From: Arcobacter siniprincipis
GTDB lineage: Bacteria > Campylobacterota > Campylobacteria > Campylobacterales > Arcobacteraceae
Direction: 5' to 3'
Assembly: GCF_048571125.1 (NCBI RefSeq)
Contig: NZ_CP182343.1
Coordinates: 3,038,001 to 3,102,000 of the forward strand
Length of the DNA stretch: 64,000 nt
Of this stretch, positions 1-10,900 are shown piece by piece; positions within the stretch are counted from its first letter, which is position 1, and every line of letters begins with the position of its first letter. The notes beneath the pieces are model-generated. The model ran no database searches, was not told where the DNA came from, and saw nothing but the letters and a program-made list of their open reading frames with translations. A program made the position numbers and the translations under genes.

Positions 1-1706
1 GTAAACCCTGCAAAATCAGGTTCATTCATATCAGCTCCTGCTGCTATTAAAAGTCTTGCAATTTTATAATTACCTTTCCATTGTGTATGATGTAAGACAG
101 TTCTACCTTGTTTGTCTTTGATATTTAAATCTGTTTTCTTAGATAAAAGTTTCTCTACAAGTTCATAATCATCTGCAATAACTGCTTTATGAAAAATAGT
201 TCTTCCATCTTTATCTACACTATTTACATCAACTCTAAATTTAAGCATAAAAACAATTCTCTCTAAAAATTGCTTTCTTTCATTTTTTGTTTTTGCTTTT
301 AACCCAAAATCTATCATACAAGAAAATGCTGTGTTTCCTTCATTATCAACTTTATTAATATCTGCACCATTATTTAAAAGAGCTTTTATTAGCTCAATAT
401 TATTGTAATTTATTACATCAAAAAGAATAGTTTTTCCATCGCTTCTGGCTTGATTTAATTTTGGTCTTTTTATAATTATTCTTTTTAAAAGTTTAAAATA
501 ATCTCCGTTTTCAGCAATATCTAAAAATCTTCTTGAATGAGCTCTTTTGCCATTTTCTTGGATTAGAATCATCTCTGCTAAATCATCAACAATAGTTCTT
601 TCATCAAAATCTTGATGGTCTACATCTATACCTTTATCAAATAGGTAATCAATCATTTCATAATTTGAATAGCCTTTTAAACACTCTTGAAAAAGTACTG
701 TTTTCCCATCTCTATCTTGTGTACTGATATCTGCACCTGCATTTAAAAAGAACTCAATTAACTCAAAATCTTTATTGTCTATAGCATAAAAAAGTGCACT
801 TTTACCTTCTTCATCTTTTTTATCAATATCTAAACCATTTTCAATTAATACTGTCAAAAGCTTTTGATAATCATTCTCTTTTTTTACATACTTATAATCT
901 GTTTGTCTGTACTTATCTAAATTATTTTCTCTTACAATATTAAATATTTTTAATATCTCATCTAAAACAGTTTTACCTTCAATATCTTTTTGATTTATAT
1001 TTATATCTCTTTGTAATAAAGCATCAATAGTATCAAGGTGTTTAGCACCTTTTAAAACTATTTTAAAAAGTACATTTCTTTTATTTTTGTTCAAATGATT
1101 TATATCTAATCCAAATTCTATTAAATATTTCATAATTGTCTGATCATCTTTTAAGCTAGCCAAAAATAAAGCGCTTTCACCCTCATAATCAGACACATTT
1201 ATATCGTCAATATTATTTAATATCTCTCTTACAATCCTTATATTTCCACCTTCAATTGCATCAAAAAGTACGGTTCTTCCATAACTATCTTTGAAAGTTA
1301 AATCTGCTCCATGTGCAAGTAAAAGTTGAAATACTTTTAAGTTTCCTTCTAAGGCTATATCTTGAATAAGAATCCTACCAGAAGAGTTTACATAGTTTAG
1401 AGAGGCTTTTTTATCGAGTAAAAATCTTATCATCATACCATCAGCATTTGAAGCTGCAATTGATAATATTGTTTTTCCTAATTTATCTTCATGGTCAATA
1501 TTTGCACCATTTTCAATTAGGATTTTCATTCCCTCTATTCTTCGTTTTTGTACAAGTTCAAAAAGAAGAGTTCTACCTTTTTCATCACTTGCATTAATAT
1601 TTAATCCACTATCAATAAGTTTTTGTATTTTTTCTTCATTTACATAGTCTTTCATCAACTCTTTTTGTAAAGTTGTACTATCATCTGAACGAAATAGATT
1701 AAGCAT
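1..1706 (-). CDS. Ankyrin-repeat protein, 3' end outside the window
   Basis: The frame is open from an ATG at 1706 to the window edge, so about 568 residues are seen and the C-terminus is missing. A strong ribosome site (AGGAGAATTA) precedes the ATG. Almost the whole protein is ankyrin repeats of about 33-38 residues, seen as recurring G.T.LF.A, LL..GADIN and D..G.T patterns. No signal peptide or catalytic domain is visible in this part. Ankyrin arrays bind partner proteins, and no specific partner can be read from the sequence. It is transcribed away from the helicase gene start, in the same direction as that gene. Confidence 0.85.
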   Translation of the reverse strand, partial: MLNLFRSDDSTTLQKELMKDYVNEEKIQKLIDSGLNINASDEKGRTLLFELVQKRRIEGMKILIENGANIDHEDKLGKTILSIAASNADGMMIRFLLDKKASLNYVNSSGRILIQDIALEGNLKVFQLLLAHGADLTFKDSYGRTVLFDAIEGGNIRIVREILNNIDDINVSDYEGESALFLASLKDDQTIMKYLIEFGLDINHLNKNKRNVLFKIVLKGAKHLDTIDALLQRDININQKDIEGKTVLDEILKIFNIVRENNLDKYRQTDYKYVKKENDYQKLLTVLIENGLDIDKKDEEGKSALFYAIDNKDFELIEFFLNAGADISTQDRDGKTVLFQECLKGYSNYEMIDYLFDKGIDVDHQDFDERTIVDDLAEMILIQENGKRAHSRRFLDIAENGDYFKLLKRIIIKRPKLNQARSDGKTILFDVINYNNIELIKALLNNGADINKVDNEGNTAFSCMIDFGLKAKTKNERKQFLERIVFMLKFRVDVNSVDKDGRTIFHKAVIADDYELVEKLLSKKTDLNIKDKQGRTVLHHTQWKGNYKIARLLIAAGADMNEPDFAGF

Positions 1707-1757
1707 TAATTCTCCTGTACAGTACTTCAATAATACGCAATTATATCTAAGGGAAGA

Positions 1758-3296
1758 TTAAAATCTTCTCCTTGGTCTAAACTCTTTTTTTTCTCTTGGT
1801 GGAAAAACTCTTTTGTGTTCATCAGCTGATAATTTGATATCTTTTTTCAATGAGTTTTCCATAAATTGATTAAAAGAAGTTCTAGCTATCGTAGCTTTTA
1901 TACCATCTGGGAACTGTTCTGGTAATTTATAAGATAGCCATAAATAAAGGGATATTTTTTTAATCTCATCTTCAACTAACAATAAATCCTTCTGTGTTCG
2001 TGCAACTTTAGGTAAAGTTATTGAAGGTTTGTATCGTATTACTCTGTTTTTTAAAACTGCAGAAATATATATATCATATGCCTGTAAAATAATCTTTGAT
2101 TTTACAGAAATAGGTGCTTGAGCAAGCATATATTTATCTTCAAGTTTTAAATTAAACTTTTGGTCAACAATAGTTGACGCACTAATCATTGAGCCAATAT
2201 TTGCAGCAATAAAAGGTCCCTCAAATACCATATTTGTAGAAAAGAACTTCAACACTTTTGTCAAAGATGTTGTTTTTAGATGCATTGCTAAACTTGTTAG
2301 TTGCTCATTGTTTATTTTTACTTTAAATGGGGGCTTAATAGTTTTGATTGGTTGAGAATACTCTTCTTTTATATATTTTAAACTATCTTTTGTAGTAGCT
2401 CCAATAAACCCTTTTTCATGGTGTCCATATCGCCCTGCTCGTCCTGCTATTTGAACTATTTCATTTACGCTTATTCCTCTTCTTGAGATACCGTCAAATT
2501 TCATATGAGTTGTAAAAAGTATTGTTTTAATAGGAAGATTCAATCCCATTGCAATAGCGTCTGTTGCTATTAGGATATCTGTCTCTTTCTCCCTAAATCT
2601 TCTTGCTTCATCCCGTCTTACTTCAGGAGATAAGTTTCCATATATGATTGAGATTTTATGTTTTTTTTGAAGTTTTTGTTTTAATTTTAAAACATCACTT
2701 CTTGAAAAGGCAATCAAAGCTGTTCCACTTTCTAAGTTTCCCAAAGCTGTATGTTTATCTAAAAGTTGTAATTCATTTTTTCTTTTAAACTTTTCAATTA
2801 TCAAATCTTCTTCTAAATATGCAGCTATTTTTTTAACAGCATCAAGAGCATTTACACTTCCTGTCATAATTATCTTTTTGGCAGGACAGCCAATAATTGC
2901 ATTTACCCAAGCCCAACCTCTGTCATCATCATCGAGCATTTGAACTTCATCAATAATTGCAACATCAACATCCATATTAAAATCAATCATCTCTATAGTT
3001 GAGCAAACATGTGCTGCATCTTCGTTTAAGTTTTGCTCTTCACCTGTGATTAGAGAAGCTGGAATTCCCTCTTTAGTCAAATCTTCATACCCTTCTAAAG
3101 CTAAAAGTCGCAAAGGTGCTAAGTAAAGTCCACAATCTGCTTTTTTAAGCTCCGTCATTGCTTTATATGTTTTACCAGAGTTTGTTGGTCCCACAAAAAA
3201 GTGCAGTTCTCTTTTTATTGTTCTTGCTAAGGGATAAAGTGATTTTATATCACAATTTAAAAGTTCTTTTAATTGTTCTTGCCAATTTGTTTTCAT
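1758..3296 (-). CDS. SUV3-type DEAD/DExH RNA helicase
   Basis: A 512-residue superfamily-2 helicase. Near residue 35 the Walker A motif reads GPTNSGKTY, a form typical of SUV3 helicases. The Walker B box is DEVQM (about residue 116), and motif VI is QIAGRAGRYG (about residue 283). The C-terminal part has the SUV3 C-terminal character and ends in an Arg-rich tail. In mitochondria SUV3 unwinds RNA for degradation, and bacterial members are presumed RNA helicases. The gene is monocistronic or forms a unit with the ankyrin gene downstream. It diverges from trmA across an 83-base AT-rich gap. Confidence 0.88.
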   Translation of the reverse strand: MKTNWQEQLKELLNCDIKSLYPLARTIKRELHFFVGPTNSGKTYKAMTELKKADCGLYLAPLRLLALEGYEDLTKEGIPASLITGEEQNLNEDAAHVCSTIEMIDFNMDVDVAIIDEVQMLDDDDRGWAWVNAIIGCPAKKIIMTGSVNALDAVKKIAAYLEEDLIIEKFKRKNELQLLDKHTALGNLESGTALIAFSRSDVLKLKQKLQKKHKISIIYGNLSPEVRRDEARRFREKETDILIATDAIAMGLNLPIKTILFTTHMKFDGISRRGISVNEIVQIAGRAGRYGHHEKGFIGATTKDSLKYIKEEYSQPIKTIKPPFKVKINNEQLTSLAMHLKTTSLTKVLKFFSTNMVFEGPFIAANIGSMISASTIVDQKFNLKLEDKYMLAQAPISVKSKIILQAYDIYISAVLKNRVIRYKPSITLPKVARTQKDLLLVEDEIKKISLYLWLSYKLPEQFPDGIKATIARTSFNQFMENSLKKDIKLSADEHKRVFPPREKKEFRPRRRF

Positions 3297-3379
3297 ATTA
3301 TTCTTTTTAATTTTATAAGTATTAAATTCATTTTATCATAAAATAATAATATTATAATAAAAGATTTTAAGGGATTTTG

Positions 3380-4501
3380 ATGACATGTGAATATTTTGGA
3401 AAATGTGGTAGTTGTACTTTGTACGATATGAATTATGAAGAACAATTAAATTATAAACTATCTAGGGAAAAACAGAGATTTCAAGATATTACTACGATGG
3501 ACTTTGAAGTTATAAGAAGTGATGAAGAGCACTTTAGAAATAGAGCAGAATTTAGATTCTGGAAAAATTATGATGATGAAAAGAATCCAACACTATCTTA
3601 TGGAATGACAAGCTTTGATAAAAATATTTTAGAAGTAGACAAGTGTTCAATTGTCTCAAAACAAATAGACGAACTCATGCCAAAACTTTTAAAAGAAATT
3701 TCACAAAATGAAATATTAAACTATAAAATCTATTCAGTAGAATTTTTAGGTTCAACTACAAATGATATGCTTGTTACTTTAATCTATCACAAAAAATTAG
3801 ATACTACTTGGGAAAAAGTTGCAAGAGAAGTACAAGAGAAACTAAATATCAAAATCATAGGAAGAAGCCGCAAACAAAAGCTTGTTTTAAAAGAGGATTT
3901 TATTAAAGAAGAACTAAATATAAATAATACTACTTTTAAATTTCATTATAAAGAAGGTGGATTTACCCAACCCAATACAAAAGTAAATATCAAAATGATA
4001 GAGTGGGTTTTAAATAATATTGAAACAAAAGATGATTTATGTGAACTTTATTGTGGAGGTGGAAATTTTACTATCCCTTTATCTACTAAATTTAATAAGG
4101 TCTTAGCAACAGAGATTTCAAAAACTTCAATCAACTCTGCACTTCTAAATTGTGAGTTAAATGACATAACAAATATTGACTTTATAAGAATGAGTGCGCA
4201 AGAGTTTGTGGAAGCTTTAAATAGTGTAAGGAAATTTAGAAGATTAAAGGATATAAACTTAAGTGATTATAACTTTTCAACTATATTTGTAGATCCTCCA
4301 AGATCTGGACTTGATGATACAACTAGAGAATTAGTTAAAAATTTCGAGCAAATTATTTATATCTCATGTAATCCAGAAACTTTGCATAGAGATTTAAAAG
4401 AATTAATCAAATCTCACCAAATCTTAAAATTTTCTTTATTTGACCAATTTTCCTATTCTGGGCACATCGAAACAGGAGTAATTCTCAAAAAAACTTGTTA
4501 A
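3380..4501 (+). CDS. trmA: tRNA (uracil-5-)-methyltransferase TrmA
   Basis: A SAM-dependent RNA methyltransferase that makes ribothymidine at position 54 of tRNA. The N-terminus has the Cys cluster CEYFGKCGSC. The SAM-binding motif is LCELYCGGGNF (about residue 221), followed by VDPPRSGLD and the catalytic cysteine in ISCNPETL (about residue 332). The length of 373 residues fits TrmA. The frame also offers a TTG at 3377, but the ATG at 3380 has better spacing from AAGGGA and is chosen. Only 34 bases separate it from the first flagellin. Confidence 0.9.
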   Translation: MTCEYFGKCGSCTLYDMNYEEQLNYKLSREKQRFQDITTMDFEVIRSDEEHFRNRAEFRFWKNYDDEKNPTLSYGMTSFDKNILEVDKCSIVSKQIDELMPKLLKEISQNEILNYKIYSVEFLGSTTNDMLVTLIYHKKLDTTWEKVAREVQEKLNIKIIGRSRKQKLVLKEDFIKEELNINNTTFKFHYKEGGFTQPNTKVNIKMIEWVLNNIETKDDLCELYCGGGNFTIPLSTKFNKVLATEISKTSINSALLNCELNDITNIDFIRMSAQEFVEALNSVRKFRRLKDINLSDYNFSTIFVDPPRSGLDDTTRELVKNFEQIIYISCNPETLHRDLKELIKSHQILKFSLFDQFSYSGHIETGVILKKTC

Positions 4502-4535
4502 AATTTAGTATAAAAGCTGTAACAAGGTAAAAAAC

Positions 4536-6038
4536 ATGAGAATAAATACAAACATAGCTTCGCTTACTGCACAAGAAGCGGCAAGCAATACTAATAAGAA
4601 GATTGCAACTTCATTAGAAAGACTTTCTACTGGATTGAAAGTTAACAAAGCTAGTGATGATGCTTCTGGTTTGGCGATTGCTGATAAACTAAGAACTCAA
4701 GCTTCATCAATTAGCCAAGGTATAGATAACGGTAATTCAGCTATTTCTTTAATCCAAATTGCTGATAAGTCTATGGCTGAACAATCAAATATCTTAGATA
4801 CTGTAAAAGCTAAGCTAATTCAAGCTAATACTGATACTACTTCTGATGATGGTAGAGAAGCTATTAGAAAAGATATTGTTAAACTATTAGAACAATTAGA
4901 TAACATCGCTCAACAGACTAGTTATAATGGTATTACACTCTTACAAGATAGCTATGATAGCATGTCAAGTTCAATTGAATTGAAATTTCAAATTGGTGGA
5001 AATAAAGATGATGTTATGCAAAGTTCATTTGTGCAGTCAAATACAGTTGGATTAGGAGGAGGAGACAAAGCTCTTGACCAAGTTTCTGGTTCAAGTACAA
5101 GAAATAATGTTATTTCTCAAGGTTTATCAACTGTTATAAGTGGAGATGGAACAAATCCTATTACATTAGATGGATATGCTACAGGAACTGCTTTAAAAGT
5201 AAATATTACAGGAATACCTGGAGATATAACTGCAAATGGACCAGGTACAACAGAGATTAGTGATGTAGATTCAACTACTCAATTTGTATTAGAAGCTTTA
5301 GCAAATGCAACAAGTGGGGTAAATGGAAATCCTGCCTCGGTAGAAGTAAAAGACATAAACAATAGAACTATTGGAACTTTTACACTAACACCAACTAGTC
5401 CTACTACAATAGAAGATGCTTTAATTAGACATTCTACGCCAGGAGTAAATGGAGCAGAACCAACTATAACATTTACACTTGCATCAGGTACAACACTTGG
5501 AATGGGTGGACAAACAGTAAATACAGTTGAAGTTGCTGGCAAACCTCTAAATACTTTTACAATTGGAGCAATGACACTTACTCAAACTTCAGCATCAGGA
5601 AGTATTACCTTTGATGCAAGTGCTCAAAATCTTAATATTCAAAACTTAAATAGTGCAAATGGTGAAGAATTAAAAGTGACTACAGCATCAGGAAGTATTA
5701 TTGGGGGCGGTACATTAGCTGGATTAAAAGCTTTAGCAACAGGTCAATTAACAAAAGTACAAGCAGATAAGTATCAAGCAATAGTTGATGCTGCATTAAG
5801 TCAAATGAATATTTACCGGTCTGATTTAGGTTCTACTCAAAATCAAATCGAATCAGCAGTTAGAAACTTGATGACTCAAAAAACAAATGTAAAAGCAGCA
5901 GAATCTGTAATTAGAGATGTTGATTATGCTGAAGAATCTGCAAATTTTAATAAACAAAATATCATCTCTCAAGCAGGAAACTATGCTATGAGCCAATCTA
6001 ATTCTGTGCAACAGAATGTTCTTAGACTACTTCAATAA
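4536..6038 (+). CDS. Flagellin, first of two tandem copies
   Basis: A 500-residue flagellin. The N-terminal D0/D1 region starts MRINTNIASLTAQEA and includes the LSTGLKVNKASDDASGLAIA stretch. The C-terminus ends NFNKQNIISQAGN...VLRLLQ. Both ends form the coiled filament core. The centre (about residues 165-400) is Thr/Ser/Gly rich, surface exposed, and differs strongly from the second copy. It is likely O-glycosylated, given the MAF gene downstream. Only about 35 bases lie upstream and no classical sigma28 or sigma54 element is visible there, so the promoter may lie inside trmA. The ribosome site is AAGGT. Confidence 0.93.
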   Translation: MRINTNIASLTAQEAASNTNKKIATSLERLSTGLKVNKASDDASGLAIADKLRTQASSISQGIDNGNSAISLIQIADKSMAEQSNILDTVKAKLIQANTDTTSDDGREAIRKDIVKLLEQLDNIAQQTSYNGITLLQDSYDSMSSSIELKFQIGGNKDDVMQSSFVQSNTVGLGGGDKALDQVSGSSTRNNVISQGLSTVISGDGTNPITLDGYATGTALKVNITGIPGDITANGPGTTEISDVDSTTQFVLEALANATSGVNGNPASVEVKDINNRTIGTFTLTPTSPTTIEDALIRHSTPGVNGAEPTITFTLASGTTLGMGGQTVNTVEVAGKPLNTFTIGAMTLTQTSASGSITFDASAQNLNIQNLNSANGEELKVTTASGSIIGGGTLAGLKALATGQLTKVQADKYQAIVDAALSQMNIYRSDLGSTQNQIESAVRNLMTQKTNVKAAESVIRDVDYAEESANFNKQNIISQAGNYAMSQSNSVQQNVLRLLQ

Positions 6039-6063
6039 ATAGTACTTTTAAATAACAAATTTA

Positions 6064-6090
6064 AAGAGAGTATAAAAGCTCTCTTTTTTT
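6064..6090 (+). terminator. Rho-independent terminator after first flagellin
   Basis: A 7-bp stem AAGAGAG/CTCTCTT with an 8-base loop is followed by a run of T. It lies 25 bases after the flagellin stop. Confidence 0.85.
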
Positions 6091-6255
6091 ATTGTCAAAT
6101 TTCACTTTAATCTACTTTTAAGAATTGGTATGTAATAATTCTTTTTACAAAGTAGGGATCAATTGATTCCAAAGAGTTGTTTTACTCTATGCTCATTCAC
6201 CTGAGAATGTATTCGGTGTGATTTATCACAATGTGTCATAATTAAAGGATTTATT

Positions 6256-7746
6256 ATGAGAATTAATACTAACGTTGCTTCGCTTACTGCACAAGAAGCA
6301 GCAAAAAATACAAGTAACAAAATTTCAAGTTCATTAGAAAAACTTTCTACTGGATTAAAAATCAATAAAGCATCTGATGATGCATCTGGTTTAGCAATTG
6401 CTGATAAACTAAGAACTCAAGCTAATTCTATTGGTCAAGGTATTGACAATGGTAACTCAGCTGTTTCATTAATCCAAATTGCTGATAAATCTATGTCTGA
6501 ACAATCAAATATCTTAGATACTGTTAAAGCTAAATTAATTCAAGCTAATACTGATACTACTTCTGATGATGGTAGAGAAGCTATTAGAAAAGATATTAAT
6601 AAATTACTTGAGCAATTAGATAATATCGCTGCACAAACTAACTATAATGGTACAACTTTATTACAAAGTGGTTATGATAATACTAGAGGTTCAGATCAAT
6701 TAAGATTCCAAATTGGTGAAAATAAAGATGATATCATCCAATCTGCATCAATTCAATCTAATACTGTAGGTTTAGGTGGTGGAACTGAAAGAATCATGCA
6801 AGATACTACTGGTTCAAAAGGCAATACTATTTCAGCTGAAACTTCAATCAGAGTAACAGCTGATGGAACAAATGCACTTAAACTTGAAAGTTTTGCATCA
6901 GGTGGTGCTGTAGGTAAAGTAAGTATTTCAGGGGTAACTGGAGATATTACTTTTGGTAAACAAAGTACACTTAGTGAATTAGACTCTAATACACAACTTA
7001 TTTTAGATAAATTATCATCTAATAGTGGTGCATCAGTAGAAGTAAAAGACATAAATGGAAATAGTTTAGGTACATTTAGTGCAACTAATGGTGCTAGTGG
7101 TATTGTAAAAGTAGCTGCAACTATCGTTAATGGGGTAGAAGTTAAAGCAGCTTCATATACTATTGCATCTGGAACTGTAATTAGCTTTGGTGGGCAAACA
7201 ACGGATACTGCAAATACAGCAAGTAGTGCCCTAGCTACTTATAATATTGGGTCTATGAAAATAGAGCAAACTGATACTTCTGGAAGTGTGACATTCAGTG
7301 CTAATGCAGCTAATTTGTCTATTTACAATGAAGAGACAGGAAGCAATAAAGAATTAAAAATCACTGACGGTGTTAAAGATACTGAAACAGATGAAAATAA
7401 AGGTATGAGAGGTGGATTAACTCTTTCTGCATTGAAATCTTTACAAGCTGGTCAGTTAACAGTGGCTCAAACGGATAAATTCCAAGGTGTAGTTGATGCT
7501 GCTATCACTCAACTTAATACATTTAGAGCAGATTTAGGGTCATCTCAAAATCAAATTGAATCTGGGGTTAGAAACTTAATGACTCAACAAACAAATGTAA
7601 AAGCAGCGGAATCTATTATTAGAGATGTTGATTATGCACAAGAATCTGCAAACTTCAACAAACAAAATATTATATCTCAAGCTGGATCGTATGCTATGAG
7701 TCAAGCAAACTCAATCCAACAAAATGTTCTTAGATTATTACAATAG
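6256..7746 (+). CDS. Flagellin, second tandem copy
   Basis: A 496-residue flagellin. Its N-terminal 150 and C-terminal 90 residues are nearly the same as the first copy, while the middle domain (about 165-400) is divergent. The start is an ATG after AAAGGATTTATT. The 217-base gap upstream contains the first gene's terminator, a GGATCAATTGATTCC near-palindrome (about 6157) and a perfect inverted repeat TGTGATTTATCACA at 6217-6230, about 26 bases before the ATG. That repeat could be a regulator site or an mRNA hairpin. No convincing sigma28 or sigma54 promoter is visible. Confidence 0.93.
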   Translation: MRINTNVASLTAQEAAKNTSNKISSSLEKLSTGLKINKASDDASGLAIADKLRTQANSIGQGIDNGNSAVSLIQIADKSMSEQSNILDTVKAKLIQANTDTTSDDGREAIRKDINKLLEQLDNIAAQTNYNGTTLLQSGYDNTRGSDQLRFQIGENKDDIIQSASIQSNTVGLGGGTERIMQDTTGSKGNTISAETSIRVTADGTNALKLESFASGGAVGKVSISGVTGDITFGKQSTLSELDSNTQLILDKLSSNSGASVEVKDINGNSLGTFSATNGASGIVKVAATIVNGVEVKAASYTIASGTVISFGGQTTDTANTASSALATYNIGSMKIEQTDTSGSVTFSANAANLSIYNEETGSNKELKITDGVKDTETDENKGMRGGLTLSALKSLQAGQLTVAQTDKFQGVVDAAITQLNTFRADLGSSQNQIESGVRNLMTQQTNVKAAESIIRDVDYAQESANFNKQNIISQAGSYAMSQANSIQQNVLRLLQ

Positions 7747-7765
7747 TAATTAATCTTAAACATCT

Positions 7766-7799
7766 AAAAAGTAGTGCCTCTTGGGTACTACTTTTTTTT
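7766..7799 (+). terminator. Rho-independent terminator after second flagellin
   Basis: A long stem AAAAAGTAGT/ACTACTTTTT, extended by GCC/GGGT with a short loop, ends in a T run. The A-rich 5' side could also allow it to act on the opposite strand. Confidence 0.85.
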
Positions 7800-7914
7800 A
7801 GTTAAAAATAAAAAAATCTTCTAAAATTCAGCTATCTTTAGAGCTATTATGATAAAATATTTATTAAAATAATACTTTTTTTACTTAAGTAAAAAGATTT
7901 ATATAAGGTATAAA

Positions 7915-10900
7915 ATGTCATTGGATCAAGTTCAGCAATTAGCATTACAAACTTATAATGAAAATTTAGAGTTTTTTAAACAAAATCACCCTGATTTATA
8001 TAAAACGCTAGAACTTTATGCAACAGCAATTGAACTAGGACAAGTAAAACCTGAATTTGAACTTCAATACTTAAATACACACTTTGACATAGTAAACCCT
8101 ACAACAAAAGAGTTTTTATACACACAAAACTCAAATGAGATATCACAAAAGATAGTTGATGACATAAGTTATGATGCTACAATTAATAGTTTCAAAACTT
8201 ATTATGAATTGTCATATAATGACAAAATGGCAAAAAGAGCTCTTGAGCAAGATATTTTAGCTTCATATTCAATAGGAAATGCTCCTGTTATAAATTTTGT
8301 AAATAAAAATGTATCAAATCCACAAAATGTAAAAGAGTTCCACAAATTTATAATTTTTGGGGTTTTACTTGGAATTCATATACCTTTGATACATGAAAAA
8401 CTCAATTCAGATGTATATTTAATAGTTGAGCCTAATTTAGAATTTTTTAGATTATCTTTATTTGTGACAAATTATGCAAATCTTGCAACAAAAACAAAAT
8501 TATATTTTTCAATAGCCCAAAATGAGTATGAATTTAGAAAGACATTTGATAGCTTTTATGGTGAAATTTTTATTTATAATCATTATTTAAAATTTGTAAA
8601 TATATCTTCTGGGTCAGATATGTATATGAAGGTGATTCAAAATTATTTAGTATCACAAGCACATTTGTTGTATTCTTATGATAGAACATTTTTAAGTATA
8701 AGTAGAACAAACTCATATATTACTCAAAATTTTAAATTATTGAATGTAAAATATAAACAAAGCCTCAAACCTTTTGAAAAACCTATTCTTTTTCTTGCAG
8801 CTGGTCCATCACTGCAACATAATATTAATTCTGTAAAAGAGAATCAAGACAAATTTACTATAGTTGCTATCTATGCAACTTTGCCTATTTTAGAAAAAAA
8901 TGGTATAAAACCAGATATCGTAACACAGTATGATGAACAAGATATTCAAGTACTTAATACCTTGGATAAACTAAATGATATTAATTACTTTAAAGATACA
9001 ATTTTTATCTTTGCCTCACATGTAAATGCAAAACTAATGAATAGTTTTCCAAAAGAAAATATTTTTATTTTCCAAGCAATGTTTGAAGTAAAAGAAAACT
9101 TTGGGATACTGACAAGCCCAAGTATTGGAGAATTGACCTATGCCTTATTACTTCTTTTTCAAACAAAAGAGCTTTATCTTTTAGGTCTAGATTTTGCTAT
9201 GGATGTTGAATCAGGAGCAACGCATATTGAAGGTCACTCAGGAGCTAGTGCATTTAAAAAGATTAAAGAGTTAGAAGATTCATCAGATAAAAATTACTCA
9301 TTTAGAAAAAATACAATCATTGTAAAAGGTAACTTTTTGCCAGAAGTTAAATCAATACCTGTATTTAAAACAAATATTGATACCTTTGCTCAATTTACAG
9401 AATTCTACAAGGATGAAAGTCAAAAAGTATATAACTTATCAAATGGAGCATATCTTTCTGGTGCAACTCCTTTAAAAATAGAAGATATAGATTTCACAAA
9501 TTTTCCAAAGAAAGATCAAGAATCATACAAAAATGAGATTTTTAAAGCATTAGAAGGTATTAGTGAAATTGGATACAATGAAAAAGATTTAGAAAAAATA
9601 AACTTAAAGCTTAGTGGTGTTAAAAAAATGAAAAAACACCTTGAGCAATTCCAAAAAATAAAGAAATATAACAATTTTGATGAATATCAAAATACCCTAA
9701 TCAATGTTGTTCAAAGTGTTTTATTTGAAAAGCAACATTGTGAAGACTTGCAATCTATATTGTTAAACTACTCTTCTCATAATCTGCACTATATCTTTTA
9801 TCTATTTGATTTAGACACTGAAAATGACAAGAAAAAGTATATATATGAGATAAATAAAAACTTACTCACTCAACTAAATAAGATAATTGATACTTATGTA
9901 ATCTCAATATCATATTCAAGTGATGAAAATAGTATTTTATTAAAAAAATTGAACAAATATTTAAAAGAGTACTCTATAAAAAATAGTATCTATTCTGAAC
10001 CATTTTTTAAAGAGCTAGTTGAAACCTCACAAAGAGGTTATCAATATGATTTCAAGCCAAATTCAATTGGCTTTTTTGCGATAGAAGATAACCTTACAAA
10101 TAAAGATTTTATAAATTATGTGAAAGAAGTTCTCAAAAGATTTCCAGAAGTTGAACTAAAACTTTTCTACTTTTTTGAGTTTCAAAAAATTCAAGCACAA
10201 TTTGTATTTAAACAAGAGTTAAATAGAATCAAACTTTCAATCCCAAATAATATTTCAAATATAACTTCAAGTGTAGAGCTATGGCTTGAGACATATGATA
10301 ATACAATAAATGTAAAAAGAATAGATGATATCATTTTAAATAATTATGAAAATATCTATAGTGTAATGTTTGACAATAAAGAAAAAGCATTAAAAGAACT
10401 AGAGACTGAATTAATTGTACCAAAAAAGTTCGCTCTTGCTAATAATTTAAAAGAGAATTTCACACTTTCAAATACTAGCTATTTTGAATTTGCAAACAGC
10501 CTAAAAGATAATATTGATAAAGATTTGTTAAATGAAAAGTATCTAAAAGAACACTTAGGATTCTTTGCAATAAAAGAGAATCTTCAACAAGAATTTGTAA
10601 ATAAAATCGTAGAGATTTCTAATAAATTCCCAAATATAAAATTTTCTGCTTTTTATTTTGATGAAGAAGTGCTAAAAGATTACATAAACATCTTTGGTGC
10701 GATAATAAATAGATTCAAACTTATTTGTCCTAGAAATATTTATGATATAGCAGAAAATACTGAAGTTTGGGTGCAAGCTAAGATTCCTAATCAGAGTTTT
10801 TTACTTGATAAAATAAATAGAATAATCAATAATACTATTTATATTCATCCATTAGTTATAGAAGAAGAATATGTAGTTAAAGATATATCATCAAGTAATT

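Noticed and set aside
4502..4535. Sigma28 or sigma54 promoter before the first flagellin
   Set aside because: Neither consensus is present in the 34-base gap.
6217..6230. CRP-like site before the second flagellin
   Set aside because: TGTGA and TCACA are separated by 4 bases rather than 6, so it is recorded only as an inverted repeat.
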